This document shows, one piece after another, positions 43,592 to 53,543 of a stretch of 64,000 nt of DNA (position 1 is the stretch's first letter; each line of letters starts with the position of its first letter). Position numbers and translations under genes: made by a program. The stretch covers positions 310,001 to 374,000 of the forward strand of contig CBDCPI010000006.1 of the NCBI GenBank assembly GCA_965220245.1, written 5' to 3'. The DNA comes from CBDCPI01 sp965220245 (GTDB taxonomy: Bacteria > Chloroflexota > Dehalococcoidia > Lucifugimonadales > UBA3495). Below the pieces are notes generated by a model that made no database searches, was not told where the DNA came from, and saw only the letters and a list, made by a program, of their open reading frames with translations.

Positions 43592-43867
43592 TCACTGGGC
43601 ATTCTTGGCATTGGCCCTGTGCCAAACCACGAGCGGCCCGGCTCTGCCCAGCAGGATGTCCATAGCGTGAAACTTTTCCCCACGTATAGCCAAATAATGG
43701 GTTGTGCTGTTATCAGCCTCGGCTTGGAACGCTGCACCGTCGGGGATTTGGATGACCGCCACGAGTTCCCAACGTTCCTGCCGATACGGATGCTCCCTTA
43801 TGGAAACATCAAATATCAATCTATACCCGGAAGAAAGGTCAATAACCCGGTAAATCCCAGCGTACAA
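43592..43867 (-). CDS. Hypothetical protein at the edge of the cargo block
   Basis: 91 aa: MYAGIYRVIDLSSGYRLIFD, EHPYRQERWELVAVIQIPDG, HYLAIRGEKFHAMDILLGRA. It looks like a globular beta-rich protein rather than a shadow frame. A frame on the opposite strand is less protein-like. The IS5-type element begins 43 bp upstream of its start and may have removed its promoter. Confidence 0.45.
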   Translation of the reverse strand: MYAGIYRVIDLSSGYRLIFDVSIREHPYRQERWELVAVIQIPDGAAFQAEADNSTTHYLAIRGEKFHAMDILLGRAGPLVVWHRANAKNAQ

Positions 43868-43910
43868 ATTGCTTCCAAGGCCTGTGGTTGACTTACAATT
43901 GATTGACTAG

Positions 43911-44840
43911 TTAGAACTCCTAACAAAAAGAGTTGACGAGCATCTGGAAGACGCCTATGTTCTCTCCAAGCCGTTGGTTGCAGCGTACAGGTGCAGTATC
44001 CGCAACGGGGCAAGGAGAGGCCGATGGCGAAACCACTGGTGAGCGATGAACTATGGGAGATACTCCAACCACTTCTGCCACCCGAGAAGCCCAGGCGGTT
44101 CCGGTACCCCGGACGCCACGCATAGACGACCGGAAGGCGCTGACCGGCATCCTTTTCGTACTCAAGAGCGGCATCCCTTGGGAGATGTTGCCCAGGGAGA
44201 TGGAATGTGGATCGGGGATGACCTGCTGGCGCCGTCTGAAAGAGTGGCATGAAGCCGGAGTGTGGCAGAGTCTCCATGAACTCCTGTTGTCCAAACTGCA
44301 AGGGGCTGACGGTCTGGACTGGTCCCAGGTCTGTGTGGACAGTGCGTCGGTCCGGGCGGTTGGAGGCGGGGGGGAACAGGCCCTAATCCTACGGACCGCC
44401 GCAAGCCCGGGAGTAAGCATCACGTGATCACCGGCGCCAATGGGACTCCTCTGGCGGCAATTCTGACCGGAGCCAACCGTCATGACGTAACTCAATTGCT
44501 GCCATTGGTGAATGCGGTACCGCCGGTACGGGGCAAACGCGGCCGTCCGCGCCGCAGACCGGAGCGGCTGTATGGGGACCGGGCTTATGATTCCCGGGAG
44601 CATCGGGATTCGCTGCGTTCGCGCCACATCACACCTGTAATCGCGAAGCGGGGCGCCGGGCATGGAAGTGGGCTGGGCGTGTACCGGTGGGTTGTCGAGC
44701 GAACCCTGGCATGGATGCACCAGTTCCGCAGACTGCGGGTGCGCTACGAGCGAATAGACGACATACATGAGGCGTTCCTGTCCATAGGATGTTCACTCAT
44801 CTGCTTCAGACGCTTATCCTCTTTTTGTTAGGATTTCTTA
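43911..44840. mobile_element. IS5-family (IS427-group-like) insertion sequence, decayed
   Basis: A 930-bp element with imperfect 22-bp inverted ends (TTAGAACTCCTAACAAAAAG at 43911 and its counterpart near 44819-44840; two mismatches). No clear target duplication is seen. It encodes a transposase split into three frames. It is the left border of the operon at 44998-48503. Confidence 0.8.
44024..44831 (+). pseudogene. IS5-family transposase with frameshifts
   Basis: From ATG 44024 (AAGGAGAGGCC): MAKPLVSDELWEILQPLLPP to YPGRHA, stop near 44127; then another frame from RIDDRKALTGILFVLKSGIP to LDWSQVCVDSASVRAVGG (first Asp); then, across a run of seven G near 44370, GPNPTDRRKPGSKHHVITGA to YGDRAYDSREHRD (second Asp) and VVERTLAWMHQFRRLRVRYE (Glu). 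The poly-G shift might be programmed, as in IS427-type elements, but the first shift with TAG looks like damage. Confidence 0.8.
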
Positions 44841-44870
44841 GTGTATAATGCGCCCGGCTTGGTATACTTA
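44841..44870 (+). promoter_or_regulatory. Possible promoter at the right end of the IS5-type element
   Basis: A perfect TATAAT at 44844-44849 lies directly outside the right IS end and 149 bp before the three-gene operon. No good -35 was found at normal spacing (T-rich sequence inside the IS end is the best). It may drive the operon. Confidence 0.3.
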
Positions 44871-44997
44871 AACTATATCAGCTATTGTGAGAGAGCAGTC
44901 TGGAGGGAAACTGTCAAGCCAGCGACAACGGGAAATCGTAGCTTCCAGATTTTTCGTTCCCTCTGCCGAACCGTAGCCAGTCAATGAGCGAGAAAGA

Positions 44998-45660
44998 GTG
45001 AACGACAACGAACTCTGGATTCATCAAGAGAGTGCGGTTATTTCCGCCGAGTCCCACGACGTATGGAGGTTCACTCCAGACTTTCTCGTAGCGTCTGAAA
45101 TTGTACCTGACGCTTGGCCATGTAGACAGGCAACTCAGTCACCAGACCGGGTGACCATTCAATTTGGTCTTACACGCTGGGTGATGACCCCAAATGAACT
45201 GTGGATAACGGTATATCCAGACCGACGGCTGAAGGACGAAGGCGCCGCCGCCGATAGGGACCTGATCCCAACTCTCACTAGCAACTTCTTAGAAGCTATG
45301 CCATACTTGCCGACTCGGAGATTGTGGCTGTTCTGGCAGATTTCAGCCGTCAACCCAGACAGAGACCGATGGATGCTTGAAAACTTCCTCAGCAAAAGCT
45401 GGCCAATTGAGTTGGGCACCGTCGCCCTCCAGCCACAGTTGACAGTCTTCTTGGACGACCTCGCAATTCAGGTTTCGATTAGAAATGGGACCTTTCCTCG
45501 GCGGGGGGAAGCTCACGAAGAATCTACGGCTTTCGACTGTTTCATTTCACGTGGATTAGACCAGACGCACGAAGAGATGGTCCTGGACGTAAACCACAGG
45601 ACGGAACGACTGCTACTAGTGGAACGAACCATCCAACATCTCCTAGGAAATGGGAGTTAA
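44998..45660 (+). CDS. Three-gene cassette, protein A (unknown, TIGR04255-like layout)
   Basis: 220 aa from GTG 44998 (GAGAAAGA upstream). Beta-rich: WRFTPDFLVASEIVPDAWPC, VTIQFGLTRWVMTPNELWIT, WLFWQISAVNPDRDRWMLEN. The general layout recalls TIGR04255-type proteins (paired beta sheets measuring a ligand), but I cannot assign it. The stop is 2 bp before protein B, so the genes are co-transcribed. Confidence 0.65.
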   Translation: MNDNELWIHQESAVISAESHDVWRFTPDFLVASEIVPDAWPCRQATQSPDRVTIQFGLTRWVMTPNELWITVYPDRRLKDEGAAADRDLIPTLTSNFLEAMPYLPTRRLWLFWQISAVNPDRDRWMLENFLSKSWPIELGTVALQPQLTVFLDDLAIQVSIRNGTFPRRGEAHEESTAFDCFISRGLDQTHEEMVLDVNHRTERLLLVERTIQHLLGNGS

Positions 45661-45812
45661 CAATGCGACAAGTTAGCGAACTAAACCGAGTGACGGAAAG
45701 GACACAGAGAGCTTCGCACAAAGTCCGCAACGCTCGCAGGCGTGCGCACGTAGTGCACATCCAAGGTGGCAATCAGCGACACGCTCCAATCACAGAGGGC
45801 CATGCGATACTA

Positions 45813-47044
45813 GTAGTCCAACATCTTTGAATTGAGTACTGAGCAAGTGTATTCTACCAAGCATAGGGCGAAGAGGATTGGGGCGTGGGAGGAGGGGATG
45901 GCGATGAAGAGATACCGGGTCAAGCTGAGCGCGGAGGAGCGGCAGGAACTGAAGGCATTGGTGTCCCGTGGCCGGGTGGCGGCTTACCAGCAGACCCACG
46001 GGCGTATCCTGCTGCTGAGTGATGAGTCCCATGCGGACGGGGGCATGAAGGATGAAGACATTGCCCGGGTTCTCCAGATTGGCCGTGCGACGGTGGAACG
46101 GGTGCGCCGCCGTTGCGTGGAAGAGGGTCTGGAGCGGGCCTTGGGGCGCAAGGAGCAACTGAACCGGAGGCAGAAGCGGTTGGACGGTCAAGGAGAAGCC
46201 CACCTGATTGCCTTGGCCTGCGCTGAACCGCCAGAGGGCCGGGCCAGTTGGACGCTGAAACTGTTGGCCGACCGACTGGTCGAATGCGAGATAGTGGAGA
46301 GCATCAGCCCTGAAACAGTGCGCCAGACGCTCAAAAAAACGAACTCAAGCCTTGGCTGAAAGAGTGCTGGTGCATCCCGCCGCAAGGCAGCGCCGAGTTC
46401 GTCTGTGCGATGGAAGACGTGCTGGAAGTCTATCAGCGCCAGTATGCGGACAACGAAGTTCTGGTCTGTCTGGACGAGACCAGCAAGCAACAGGTGAAAG
46501 AGACGCGCCGGCCGCGTCCGACCCAGCCTGGGGCGCTGGGCTCCTACGATTACGAATACGAGCGCAACGGGGTGAGCAACCTGTTCATGTTGTTCGCTCC
46601 GCTGGAAGGGTGGCGCCGGGTGGAAGTGACGGACCGGCGCACCAAAGCCGATTGGGCCCGGGTGGTCAAGCAACTGGTGGACGAGGACTACCCGCACAAG
46701 GACCGTATTGTGCTGGTGATGGACAACCTGAACACCCACCACCCGTCCTCGCTGTACGAGGAATTTGAACCTGCCGAAGCACGGCGCATCGCCGAACGGT
46801 TGGAGGTCCACTACACTCCCAAGCATGGCAGTTGGCTGGATATGGCCGAGATTGAAATCGGGGTGCTGGCCCGCCAATGCCTGGACCGCCGTATTCCCGA
46901 TCAAAGCGCTCTGCGGCGGGAGGTGGGAGCGTGGCAGCAACGGCGCAACCGGGACGGCATACGAGTGGACTGGCGCTTTACCACCGAGGATGCGCGCATC
47001 AAACTGAAGTCCCTTTACCCATCAATCCAACACTGATGGACCAC
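45813..47044. mobile_element. IS630-family insertion sequence in protein B of the cassette
   Basis: A 1232-bp element flanked by TA at 45811-45812 and 47045-47046, the hallmark TA duplication of IS630/Tc1 elements. The ends are imperfect inverted repeats (GTAGTCCAACATC at left; on the other strand GTGGTCCATCAGTG at right). It encodes one transposase across a -1 frameshift. Confidence 0.9.
45898..47036 (+). CDS. IS630-family transposase made by -1 frameshifting
   Basis: ATG 45898 (GGAGGAGGG). The first frame: MAMKRYRVKLSAEERQELKA, a helix-turn-helix region GMKDEDIARVLQIGRATVER and ESISPETVRQTLKK. Seven A at 46333-46339 form a slippery site; after a -1 shift the protein continues NELKPWLKECWCIPPQGSAE, LVCLDETSKQQVKE (first Asp), RIVLVMDNLNTHHPSS (second Asp), GSWLDMAEIEIGVLA (Glu). 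Continuing in frame without slipping ends after NSSLG. Combined length about 379 aa with all DDE residues. Confidence 0.9.
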
Positions 47045-48107
47045 TAGGCTATGGTCAAACACCTGGGCAAACTTCCATTTTTGGAGTGTCTACAGGGATT
47101 TCCGTGGGTCCAGAGGTCTACCAGCCAACCACCTTCATGGGAGATGACACTACAGTAAGAAGATTCCCTTATGAGGGCATTACGAGGGGTTCGTTCTCTA
47201 GTCAGCTTGAAGGCACTGAGAGACAAGATTTGGCGATTACCCCATTCGATGCTGCCGACGCAGAATGGAATTTTACGCGAAGGGAAGGTGCATCGCTGCG
47301 CGATTCTTTGGGAGAGCCTGACCTTTCAGCCTTGCAAAGACCCAACGTGATGAAAACATACGGACTTTCAATATGGGGGCGAGAAATTGTTATCGATAAT
47401 GAGAAATTGACTCAGGGTCCCTTCGAGGCTTTCTATGAGTCACGTACACCAGACCTTAATTTGGTGTCCTCTTATCGCGCTTTTTTTGACGGCGTCAGAC
47501 CCATACCGGAGACAGGCGGTGAAGTAACTCCCGATGCCTTTGTCCTCACCTCGCCGAGGCTTGCGGTTCAGGTATGGCCGAGCCTACCAGGATCAGCTGA
47601 CGAGTTACAGCCAGCGATTCCAAGAGATGAGAACGTATCCCTCGTAAACTTCCTGACCGCCCTCGGACGAAGGGACATTGTAGAGCGCGTACGGCCAACG
47701 AAGGTACTGGTAAACGCCTTGGATATCGCAGTGCAGTTGGACACTCTTCGTACCCTGAAGAACGGATGGGCCGATGGTCTGCAACCTGCACAGGAGTGGG
47801 GGGATGGGTATGGAACGGCTCCCAGGCACGAGGCACTCGACTGGCTGGCTGGCCAGTTCGAGAGGTTCTATGCCGGTAACCTGCCACGCCCCTACCTGTA
47901 CCCAACTCCTCTGGGTGGAGTACAGGCTGAGTGGCTGCAGGAGCCGTTCGATACAAGTTTGGAAATCGACCTAGAATCCCATTCTGCTGAGTGGCACTGC
48001 TTCAACTTGATCACGAAGGCTTCCGTGGTTAAGGACCTGAACTTGGATAAAGCAGAGGCATGGGAGTGGTTGTCTACGGAAGTTAAGAGTCTGGGATCAG
48101 CAACAGA

Positions 48108-48503
48108 GTGAATGCAGAAACCTATCTTTGGCGCCAAGTACACCCCAGCTTTGTACGACAGGACCAAGTAACCTCTCAAGTCTTCACTCCTACTCCGAAG
48201 GACGAGGGAAAACTTTCGGTCTATGACGGCGACCAGATAAGTGCCAAAGACTCATGGATGCACTACACATCTCCTAAACCCGGTAGGCCGCCCTTTACTT
48301 CGATAGGAGTCGTGGCCGTCACTGTCCAAGAGTGCGAGTTCCAGGAAACTCTGGTTGTACCTGATCCTGACGCATTCCAAGAGCACGTTCTGATAGACTT
48401 CACGGAGTTACCTAGATCAAAACACAAGACTGTGGCTAAAGAGTTGTCCAAGATCGCACGTGAGCGAGGCTGGAAGTATAAACCGGCAGGTCTGCCCACG
48501 TAG
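48108..48503 (+). CDS. Three-gene cassette, protein C (unknown conserved family)
   Basis: 131 aa from GTG 48108, overlapping protein B's stop. Begins ETYLWRQVHPSFVRQDQVTS, then FTPTPKDEGKLSVYDGDQIS, then PGRPPFTSIGVVAVTVQECE and DPDAFQEHVLIDFTELP. The W-R-Q-V-H-P-x-F-V and K-D-E-G-K-L-S-V-Y-D-G-D-Q-I segments suggest a conserved family seen widely in bacteria, but I know no function. Intact. Confidence 0.7.
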   Translation: MNAETYLWRQVHPSFVRQDQVTSQVFTPTPKDEGKLSVYDGDQISAKDSWMHYTSPKPGRPPFTSIGVVAVTVQECEFQETLVVPDPDAFQEHVLIDFTELPRSKHKTVAKELSKIARERGWKYKPAGLPT

Positions 48504-48719
48504 ACCCGCCCTCCAGCAGGGAAAACAGGAAGAGGTCCCCGGCAACACCGGGACCCCCTTGCCAATTCTCCACGATAAGGCCAGTCATCCCTCTCGTGAT
48601 ATAAATCCCGCCAACTCACCTTCGAGTACCATACCCGATACGCCAGCATCATCTCATTACACTACCCTCTCAGCTTAACCACTACCCCAAATCCTACCCC
48701 TGCCTTCCCATAAAGTAAG

Positions 48720-48753
48720 AGCCCTCGGCCTGATGGTCGAGGGGCTTCTTCTC
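48720..48753 (+). terminator. Rho-independent terminator downstream of the cassette
   Basis: AGCCCTCGGCC pairs with GGTCGAGGGGCTT (one bulge) around a 4-nt loop, followed by CTTCTTCTCT. It lies about 220 bp after protein C and closes the cargo block. Confidence 0.65.
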
Positions 48754-48851
48754 TATGATACCCTTCCACAGAAATTGTCAGGTCACGATGCGCTGTCAGA
48801 GACTGTCAGGAAAGTTTCAGAGAGTTTCGCAATCCTCTACAAAAAGGAACC

Positions 48852-48998
48852 ATGGGCACAGTGACCATCGACTGCGACAAGTCCGGAACCACAACCAAGA
48901 TCAAACTCCGGCGGTTGAAGTTCGGAACCGTCTACAGGCTAACGAACTATAAATCCATTGAATTCCTACGTGAAGGCTGTCAACCGGAACGAGGATAA
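48852..48998 (+). CDS. Small hypothetical protein
   Basis: 48 aa: MGTVTIDCDKSGTTTKIKLR, RLKFGTVYRLTNYKSIEFLR and a CQPERG tail. AAAAAGGAACC is a good ribosome site. Not recognised. Confidence 0.4.
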   Translation: MGTVTIDCDKSGTTTKIKLRRLKFGTVYRLTNYKSIEFLREGCQPERG

Positions 48999-49233
48999 GT
49001 CAAGTGAAAAGGTGAAGGAGACAACGAGGACCTAAACCGGAACACCGTCAGAACCAAGCAACCGCCATCCTCGGCATAGCAACCACCATCATAGGATTCG
49101 GATTCCAGCGTCACAATAAAAGAGGGCCAACCCCAGCCTCCGGCTTTCAACAGCTGACAAATACCCCAAAGTAGTCCTCTCCCCTTCCGCAGTAAAATCA
49201 GGTAAACACTCGAAAGCGGAAAGGGAGGACCCC

Positions 49234-50280
49234 TTGACCAACCTAAACGCCATCCCCTGGCAGCAACTGGCAGCCCAGGAACTGGACCAACCCGGCGGCC
49301 CCAGGCTGCGCATCTCCGGCGCCGGCAAGTGCCCCCGGGCCCTGGCCTACGCCGCCCAGGGCATCCCCGAGTCCGACCCGCCGGACGGGCACTCCCGGAA
49401 CCGGATGGCCTTGGGCCACATGGCGGAGGTCCTCATCCTCAGGGACCTGGAAAGCCGGGGCTGGGAGACGGACCACACCGTCCTCTCGCCGGGGGGGCAG
49501 CTGGAGCTCGAGCTGAAAGTCCCCGGCGCCGGCGCTGCCATTACCGGCCACCCCGACGGCGTCTGCCGGCACCCGGAGTTCACCAGGGACCGGTGGATCA
49601 CCCTGGAGTGCAAGTCGATGAGCGTCAGCCGGGGCCAAGAGACCGAAGAGCGGGGGGTGGCCGAGGTCTACCCCCAGTACCTGGCCCAGATCAGCCTCTA
49701 CGCCCGGCGGCTCCACCAGATGGGACTGGTCTGCCACCCGGAGCGGGGCCTGTTCGCCATGATGGACCGGGACGGGCGGCCCCTGCCCCCGGAGCGGGTC
49801 TCCTGGGAGCCGGAGCTGGCCGACGGCGTCCTGGAGAAACTGAAGGACCTCCTCCGGGAGGTGGAAGCCAGAGCCGTCCCGGAGCGGCCCCAACCGGCCA
49901 GCTCGATGGAGTGCCGCTACTGCAGCTACCACAGCCTCTGCCGCGGGCCCCGGACGGAGAAAGAGGAGCCGGCCAACGGCCGGAAGGCCAGCGTCCTCAG
50001 CCAGGACCCGGAAGTGAAGGAGGCCGCCGCGGAGTGGCTGGAACTGAAGCCCCGGATGGACCGGGTGATGAAAAACGTGCTCCAGGAAGCGTCCGACGAG
50101 GCCGGCAAGACCGACGTGGTGGCCGGGGGCGTCACCGCCGGCTACTTCCAGCCGAAAAACCGGCCAGCCTACGACGCCGGGGAGCTGGAGCGGTTGGTCC
50201 CGGCGGACATCCTGCGCCGCTGCCTGGCGCCCCGGCAGGACCGGCGCCAGGGGTTCTGGGTCAGGAAATCGTCATACTAA
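49234..50280 (+). CDS. Cas4/RecB-like PD-(D/E)XK nuclease with Fe-S cysteines
   Basis: 348 aa from TTG 49234 (GGAGGACC upstream). Seen: RISGAGKCPRALAYAAQGIP with one Cys (about residue 33), TGHPDGVCRHPEF (catalytic Asp) followed by WITLECKSMSVSRGQ (E-x-K, about residues 126-132), and MECRYCSYHSLCRGP, three further cysteines (about 224-236) forming a Cas4/AddB-type 4Fe-4S cluster. The C-terminal 110 residues are an extra helical domain. Longer than Cas4 (about 200 aa). It precedes a helicase gene by 176 bp; together they could process DNA ends. Confidence 0.8.
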   Translation: MTNLNAIPWQQLAAQELDQPGGPRLRISGAGKCPRALAYAAQGIPESDPPDGHSRNRMALGHMAEVLILRDLESRGWETDHTVLSPGGQLELELKVPGAGAAITGHPDGVCRHPEFTRDRWITLECKSMSVSRGQETEERGVAEVYPQYLAQISLYARRLHQMGLVCHPERGLFAMMDRDGRPLPPERVSWEPELADGVLEKLKDLLREVEARAVPERPQPASSMECRYCSYHSLCRGPRTEKEEPANGRKASVLSQDPEVKEAAAEWLELKPRMDRVMKNVLQEASDEAGKTDVVAGGVTAGYFQPKNRPAYDAGELERLVPADILRRCLAPRQDRRQGFWVRKSSY

Positions 50281-50456
50281 ACCAATACCAGGGTGGGATG
50301 TGCATTTTGGGAGTCTTGAAGGCGACCGAAAGGACTCGAAGGCACCTCATATCACCTTGTAAGTAAGCCCTAACTTGGTGACCACCGACAGTGCCATCTA
50401 GCGATATGTACATTTCATCTTGGCTTTAGTTTAGACAGAGCCCAAAGGAGAGAAAG

Positions 50457-53128
50457 ATGGCGGCTTCAAAGGAAAAGGAAGCCCAATGCCACGGCTGCGG
50501 GACCCCGGCCGCCGCCGGGCCGGACCCGCTGCGCCCCGGCCGGTCCAAGTGCCTCGGCTGCGCCGCCGTCAGCACGCTGAAAATCCCCGGCAACCCCGAG
50601 AGGATGAGCCCCGCGCCGGAGGAAATGGTGACCGGGCCGGCCTGGCCCATCGCCGGGAACATCGTCCAAGACGGCGCCCTGTGGCGGCACCAGGCCCAGG
50701 CCCTGGAGGAGCTGGACCGGGGCAACAACGTGGTGACCGCCACCGGCACCGCCTCGGGAAAGTCCCTCATCTTCCAGATATGGACCCTGCACCTGCTGAT
50801 GACGGAAGCGGACGCCACCGCGCTGGTCTTCTACCCCACCAAGGCCCTGGCCAACGACCAGGCCCGGAGATGGTAGCAGTGCTGCCAGGCCCTGGGACTC
50901 CCGGGAGACGCCGTGGGCCAGATCGACGGGGACGTGCCGGTGGAGCGGCGGGAAGCCGTCATGGACCAATCCCGGATCGTGGTGATGACCCCCGACGTCT
51001 GCCACGCCTGGCTGACCCGCCGGGCCGGGAGCCAAGCGGTCCGGAGATACCTGGCCGGGCTGAGCGTGATCATCATCGACGAGGCCCACACCTACGAATC
51101 GGTGTTCGGCAGCAACTCGGCCTACCTGTTCCGGCGGCTGACCGCCGGGGCCGTCAACGCCGGAAACCCGGGGCTGCCCCAGTTCATCGCCGCCACCGCC
51201 ACCATCCTGGAGCCCGGCGAGCACCTGGAAAAGCTGACCGGACAACCCTTCAGCGTCATTGACGAGACGCAGAACGGCTCACCCCGGTTTCCCCGGACGC
51301 TGCACCACCTGCCGACGGTGATTCAAGCCGGCTCCCGGGAGCAGCAACTGGCCAACCTCATCATCAACATCATAGACGCCGACGAAAGAGCCCAGGTCAT
51401 CGCCTTCAGCGACTCCCGGCAGGGGGTGGAACGCATCGTCCAGTCGGTAAACCGGCCCGGAGCGGTAGGGCAGGACCGATCCGGGTACCTGGCCGAAGAA
51501 CGGCGGGAAATCGAGGACCGGCTCCGGGAGAACTCCCTCCGGGCGGTCATCGCCACCTCGGCCCTGGAACTGGGCATCGACATGCCGGACCTGAACTACG
51601 GGATCAACCTGGACCTGCCGCCGTCGCGGAAGCAGTTCCACCAGCGGCTGGGCCGGGTGGGACGCTCCCAGCCCGGGGTCTTCATCGTACTGGCCCCCGC
51701 CGGCCGGTTCTCCGCCTACGGGGAGACGCTGAAGGAGTACTACCAAAACTCGGTGGAGCCCTCCCATCTCTACCTGGACAACGAGTACATCACCTTCCGG
51801 CAGGCCCTCTGCCTGAAGGAGGAGATGAAGGACGCCGGGCGCGACAGCCCGGTCCCGCCCCGTCACTGCGGCTGGCCAGAGGGCTTCGAGGCAGCCCTGA
51901 AGAACGCCCACGGGCGCCCCCCGGACCACCTGGAAGTCCTGACCCGGCGCTCCGGCCAAGGGCCGCCGCAGCTGGCCCACGGCCTGCGCAGCGCCGGGGA
52001 AGAGGAGCTGGAATCATACCCCGGGCCCCGGGGCCGGAGGGCCGGGACGGAGAGAGCATCGGCACCATCAACATATCCACCGCGATGAAGGAAGCCTATC
52101 CCGGGGCCGTCTACCGGCACCGGCACCGGTCCTACCGGGCCGAGGAGTGGCTCCGCCGGCCGGAGACCCGCCAACCCTTCATCCGGGTCACCCCGGTACC
52201 GCAGACCGGAGCCCGGACGGAGCCGGTGGTCCGTCGGATCGTAACCATCGAGCAGGGAGACCGGCACGGCGCGTATTTGTCAGAAACCGGGGGCCGCCAA
52301 CCGGCGGACCTCGGGGACTCCCCCGCCGAGGCGAGGGTCCTGGTCACCGAGTCGGTGGAAGGGTTCGAGGAGAGAAGCAATTCCAGGTACGGGAACTCCG
52401 GAGAGGGCGTGCAGTACTATCAGGCCCTCAGGGAAAGGGACCCCCGGAAAACGCGCAAACAGCACGAGTTCCCGACGACGGCGGTCCACATCCGGATAAA
52501 CGAGCCCTGGTTCACCGGCAGCGCCGGGGAGCCCTGGCAGGCCCGGCGGCAGATAGCCCGGGCCCTCCGGCGGCACCTGGCCTACCGCCGGAGCATCGCC
52601 CTGCCAGACCTGGGAGCAGGGGTGGAGAACATCATCATTGGGACCCGCCGGGGGTACTGCGCCTCCTACAGCTCCATCGTGGTCTACGACAACATCTACG
52701 GAGGGCTGGGCCTGGTCAGCCACCTGTACGAAAACCTGGCCCGGTACGCCAGCGGGCTGCAACTGAGCACCGGCCGGGACGAGGGAGACCGGGAACGGGT
52801 CTCCCCGGAAAACGCCGGACGGTTCGTGAGGTGGCTCCGGGAGAAGGGAGACCGCCCCGGGGGACCGGAGGCGGGGCCGGACGAAGGCGACTGGTGGCGG
52901 GTCCTACGGCCGGAAAGCGAGGTCCGGGTCTTCTCGCCAAGGCGGAACGCAATGGTCGAAGGCGTGGTCAGAAGGAACCTCTGGAAAGACGGGGTCCTCT
53001 ACGAGATCGCCGCCGGAGACGAGGTGATGGAGGCCGCCGACCGGCAGCTGACTTTGGCCGGGTCCAACCACGACTGGCGGCTGTGGCAACCGTGGGAGGA
53101 CCGGTACCGGGAGCTGGAGACCGGCTAG
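50457..53128 (+). pseudogene. MrfA/YprA-like DEAD/H-box helicase with an in-frame TAG and a frameshift
   Basis: About 890 codons overall. N-terminal zinc ribbon CHGCGTPAAAGPDPLRPGRS plus CLGC; Walker A VVTATGTASGKSLIF; ALVFYPTKALANDQARRW, then TAG at 50874-50876, and on in the same phase QCCQALGLPGDAVGQIDGDV, IIIDEAHTYESVFGSNSAYL (DEAH), TSALELGIDMPDLNYGINLD and HQRLGRVGRSQPG (motif VI). Near 52000-52030 the frame shifts; EGRDGESIGTINISTAMKEA leads into VYDNIYGGLGLVSHLYENLA of the DUF1998-like C-terminus, ending at 53128. Such helicases take part in crosslink repair and in defence systems (DISARM's DrmA is a relative). As read it is broken twice. Confidence 0.85.
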
Positions 53129-53543
53129 GGGGGAAAGAGACCGGAACCCACAGTGTGGGTCCAATGGTCAGACAGGACGGCTGCCGCCCGCGCCAGGACC
53201 CCCCTGACCGGAACGTACCGTCCTGCCAAGAGGCCTTCGACGGCATCACCCACATCCAACACTTCCACGCCACCGGGCAGCAAACGTTTGCCCCCGGAGA
53301 AATCAAACCAAAGCCAGGCGGAATCTACACTTGTGGGGCAATGAAGGTTGGCTCAGGCGCCACAGGTGAAGCCCTTCCACTTGTACCTGGAGGGTGTCCA
53401 ACGCCGCCGATTGACTTCCTCCATATACGAATTTCACCTTTGTATTGGTTCAGGTGAAGCCGCCAACGCCTCATCCGGGAGCACAGACCGGGGAACAGCA
53501 ATGCCAAGCCCGGTGAACGCACCGCCGGAAAAAGGAGCAGCAG
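53129..53543. other. Intergenic stretch, no clear gene
   Basis: 415 bp. A TTG-started frame at 53348 (AQAPQVKPFHLYLEGVQRRR...) could be coding but lacks a ribosome site and runs into the next gene. AAAAGGAGCAGCAG at the right end is the site for the following gene. Confidence 0.5.

Larger units (their letters stand above)
45663..48111 (+). pseudogene. Three-gene cassette, protein B, interrupted by an IS630 element
   Basis: 50 codons before the IS (MRQVSELNRVTERTQRASHK to HAIL) and 354 after it (GYGQTPGQTSIFGVSTGISV onward) are in the same phase. Removing 45813-47046 (IS plus one TA) gives one frame of about 404 aa. The C-terminal part has LKNGWADGLQPAQEW, RPYLYPTPLGGVQAEWLQEP and FDTSLEIDLESHSAEWHCFN, a conserved-looking Y-P-T-P-x-G-G-V-Q-A-E-W motif. 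A GTG at 47086 could start a shortened product. Function unknown. The stop overlaps protein C by 4 bp (GTGA). Confidence 0.8.
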
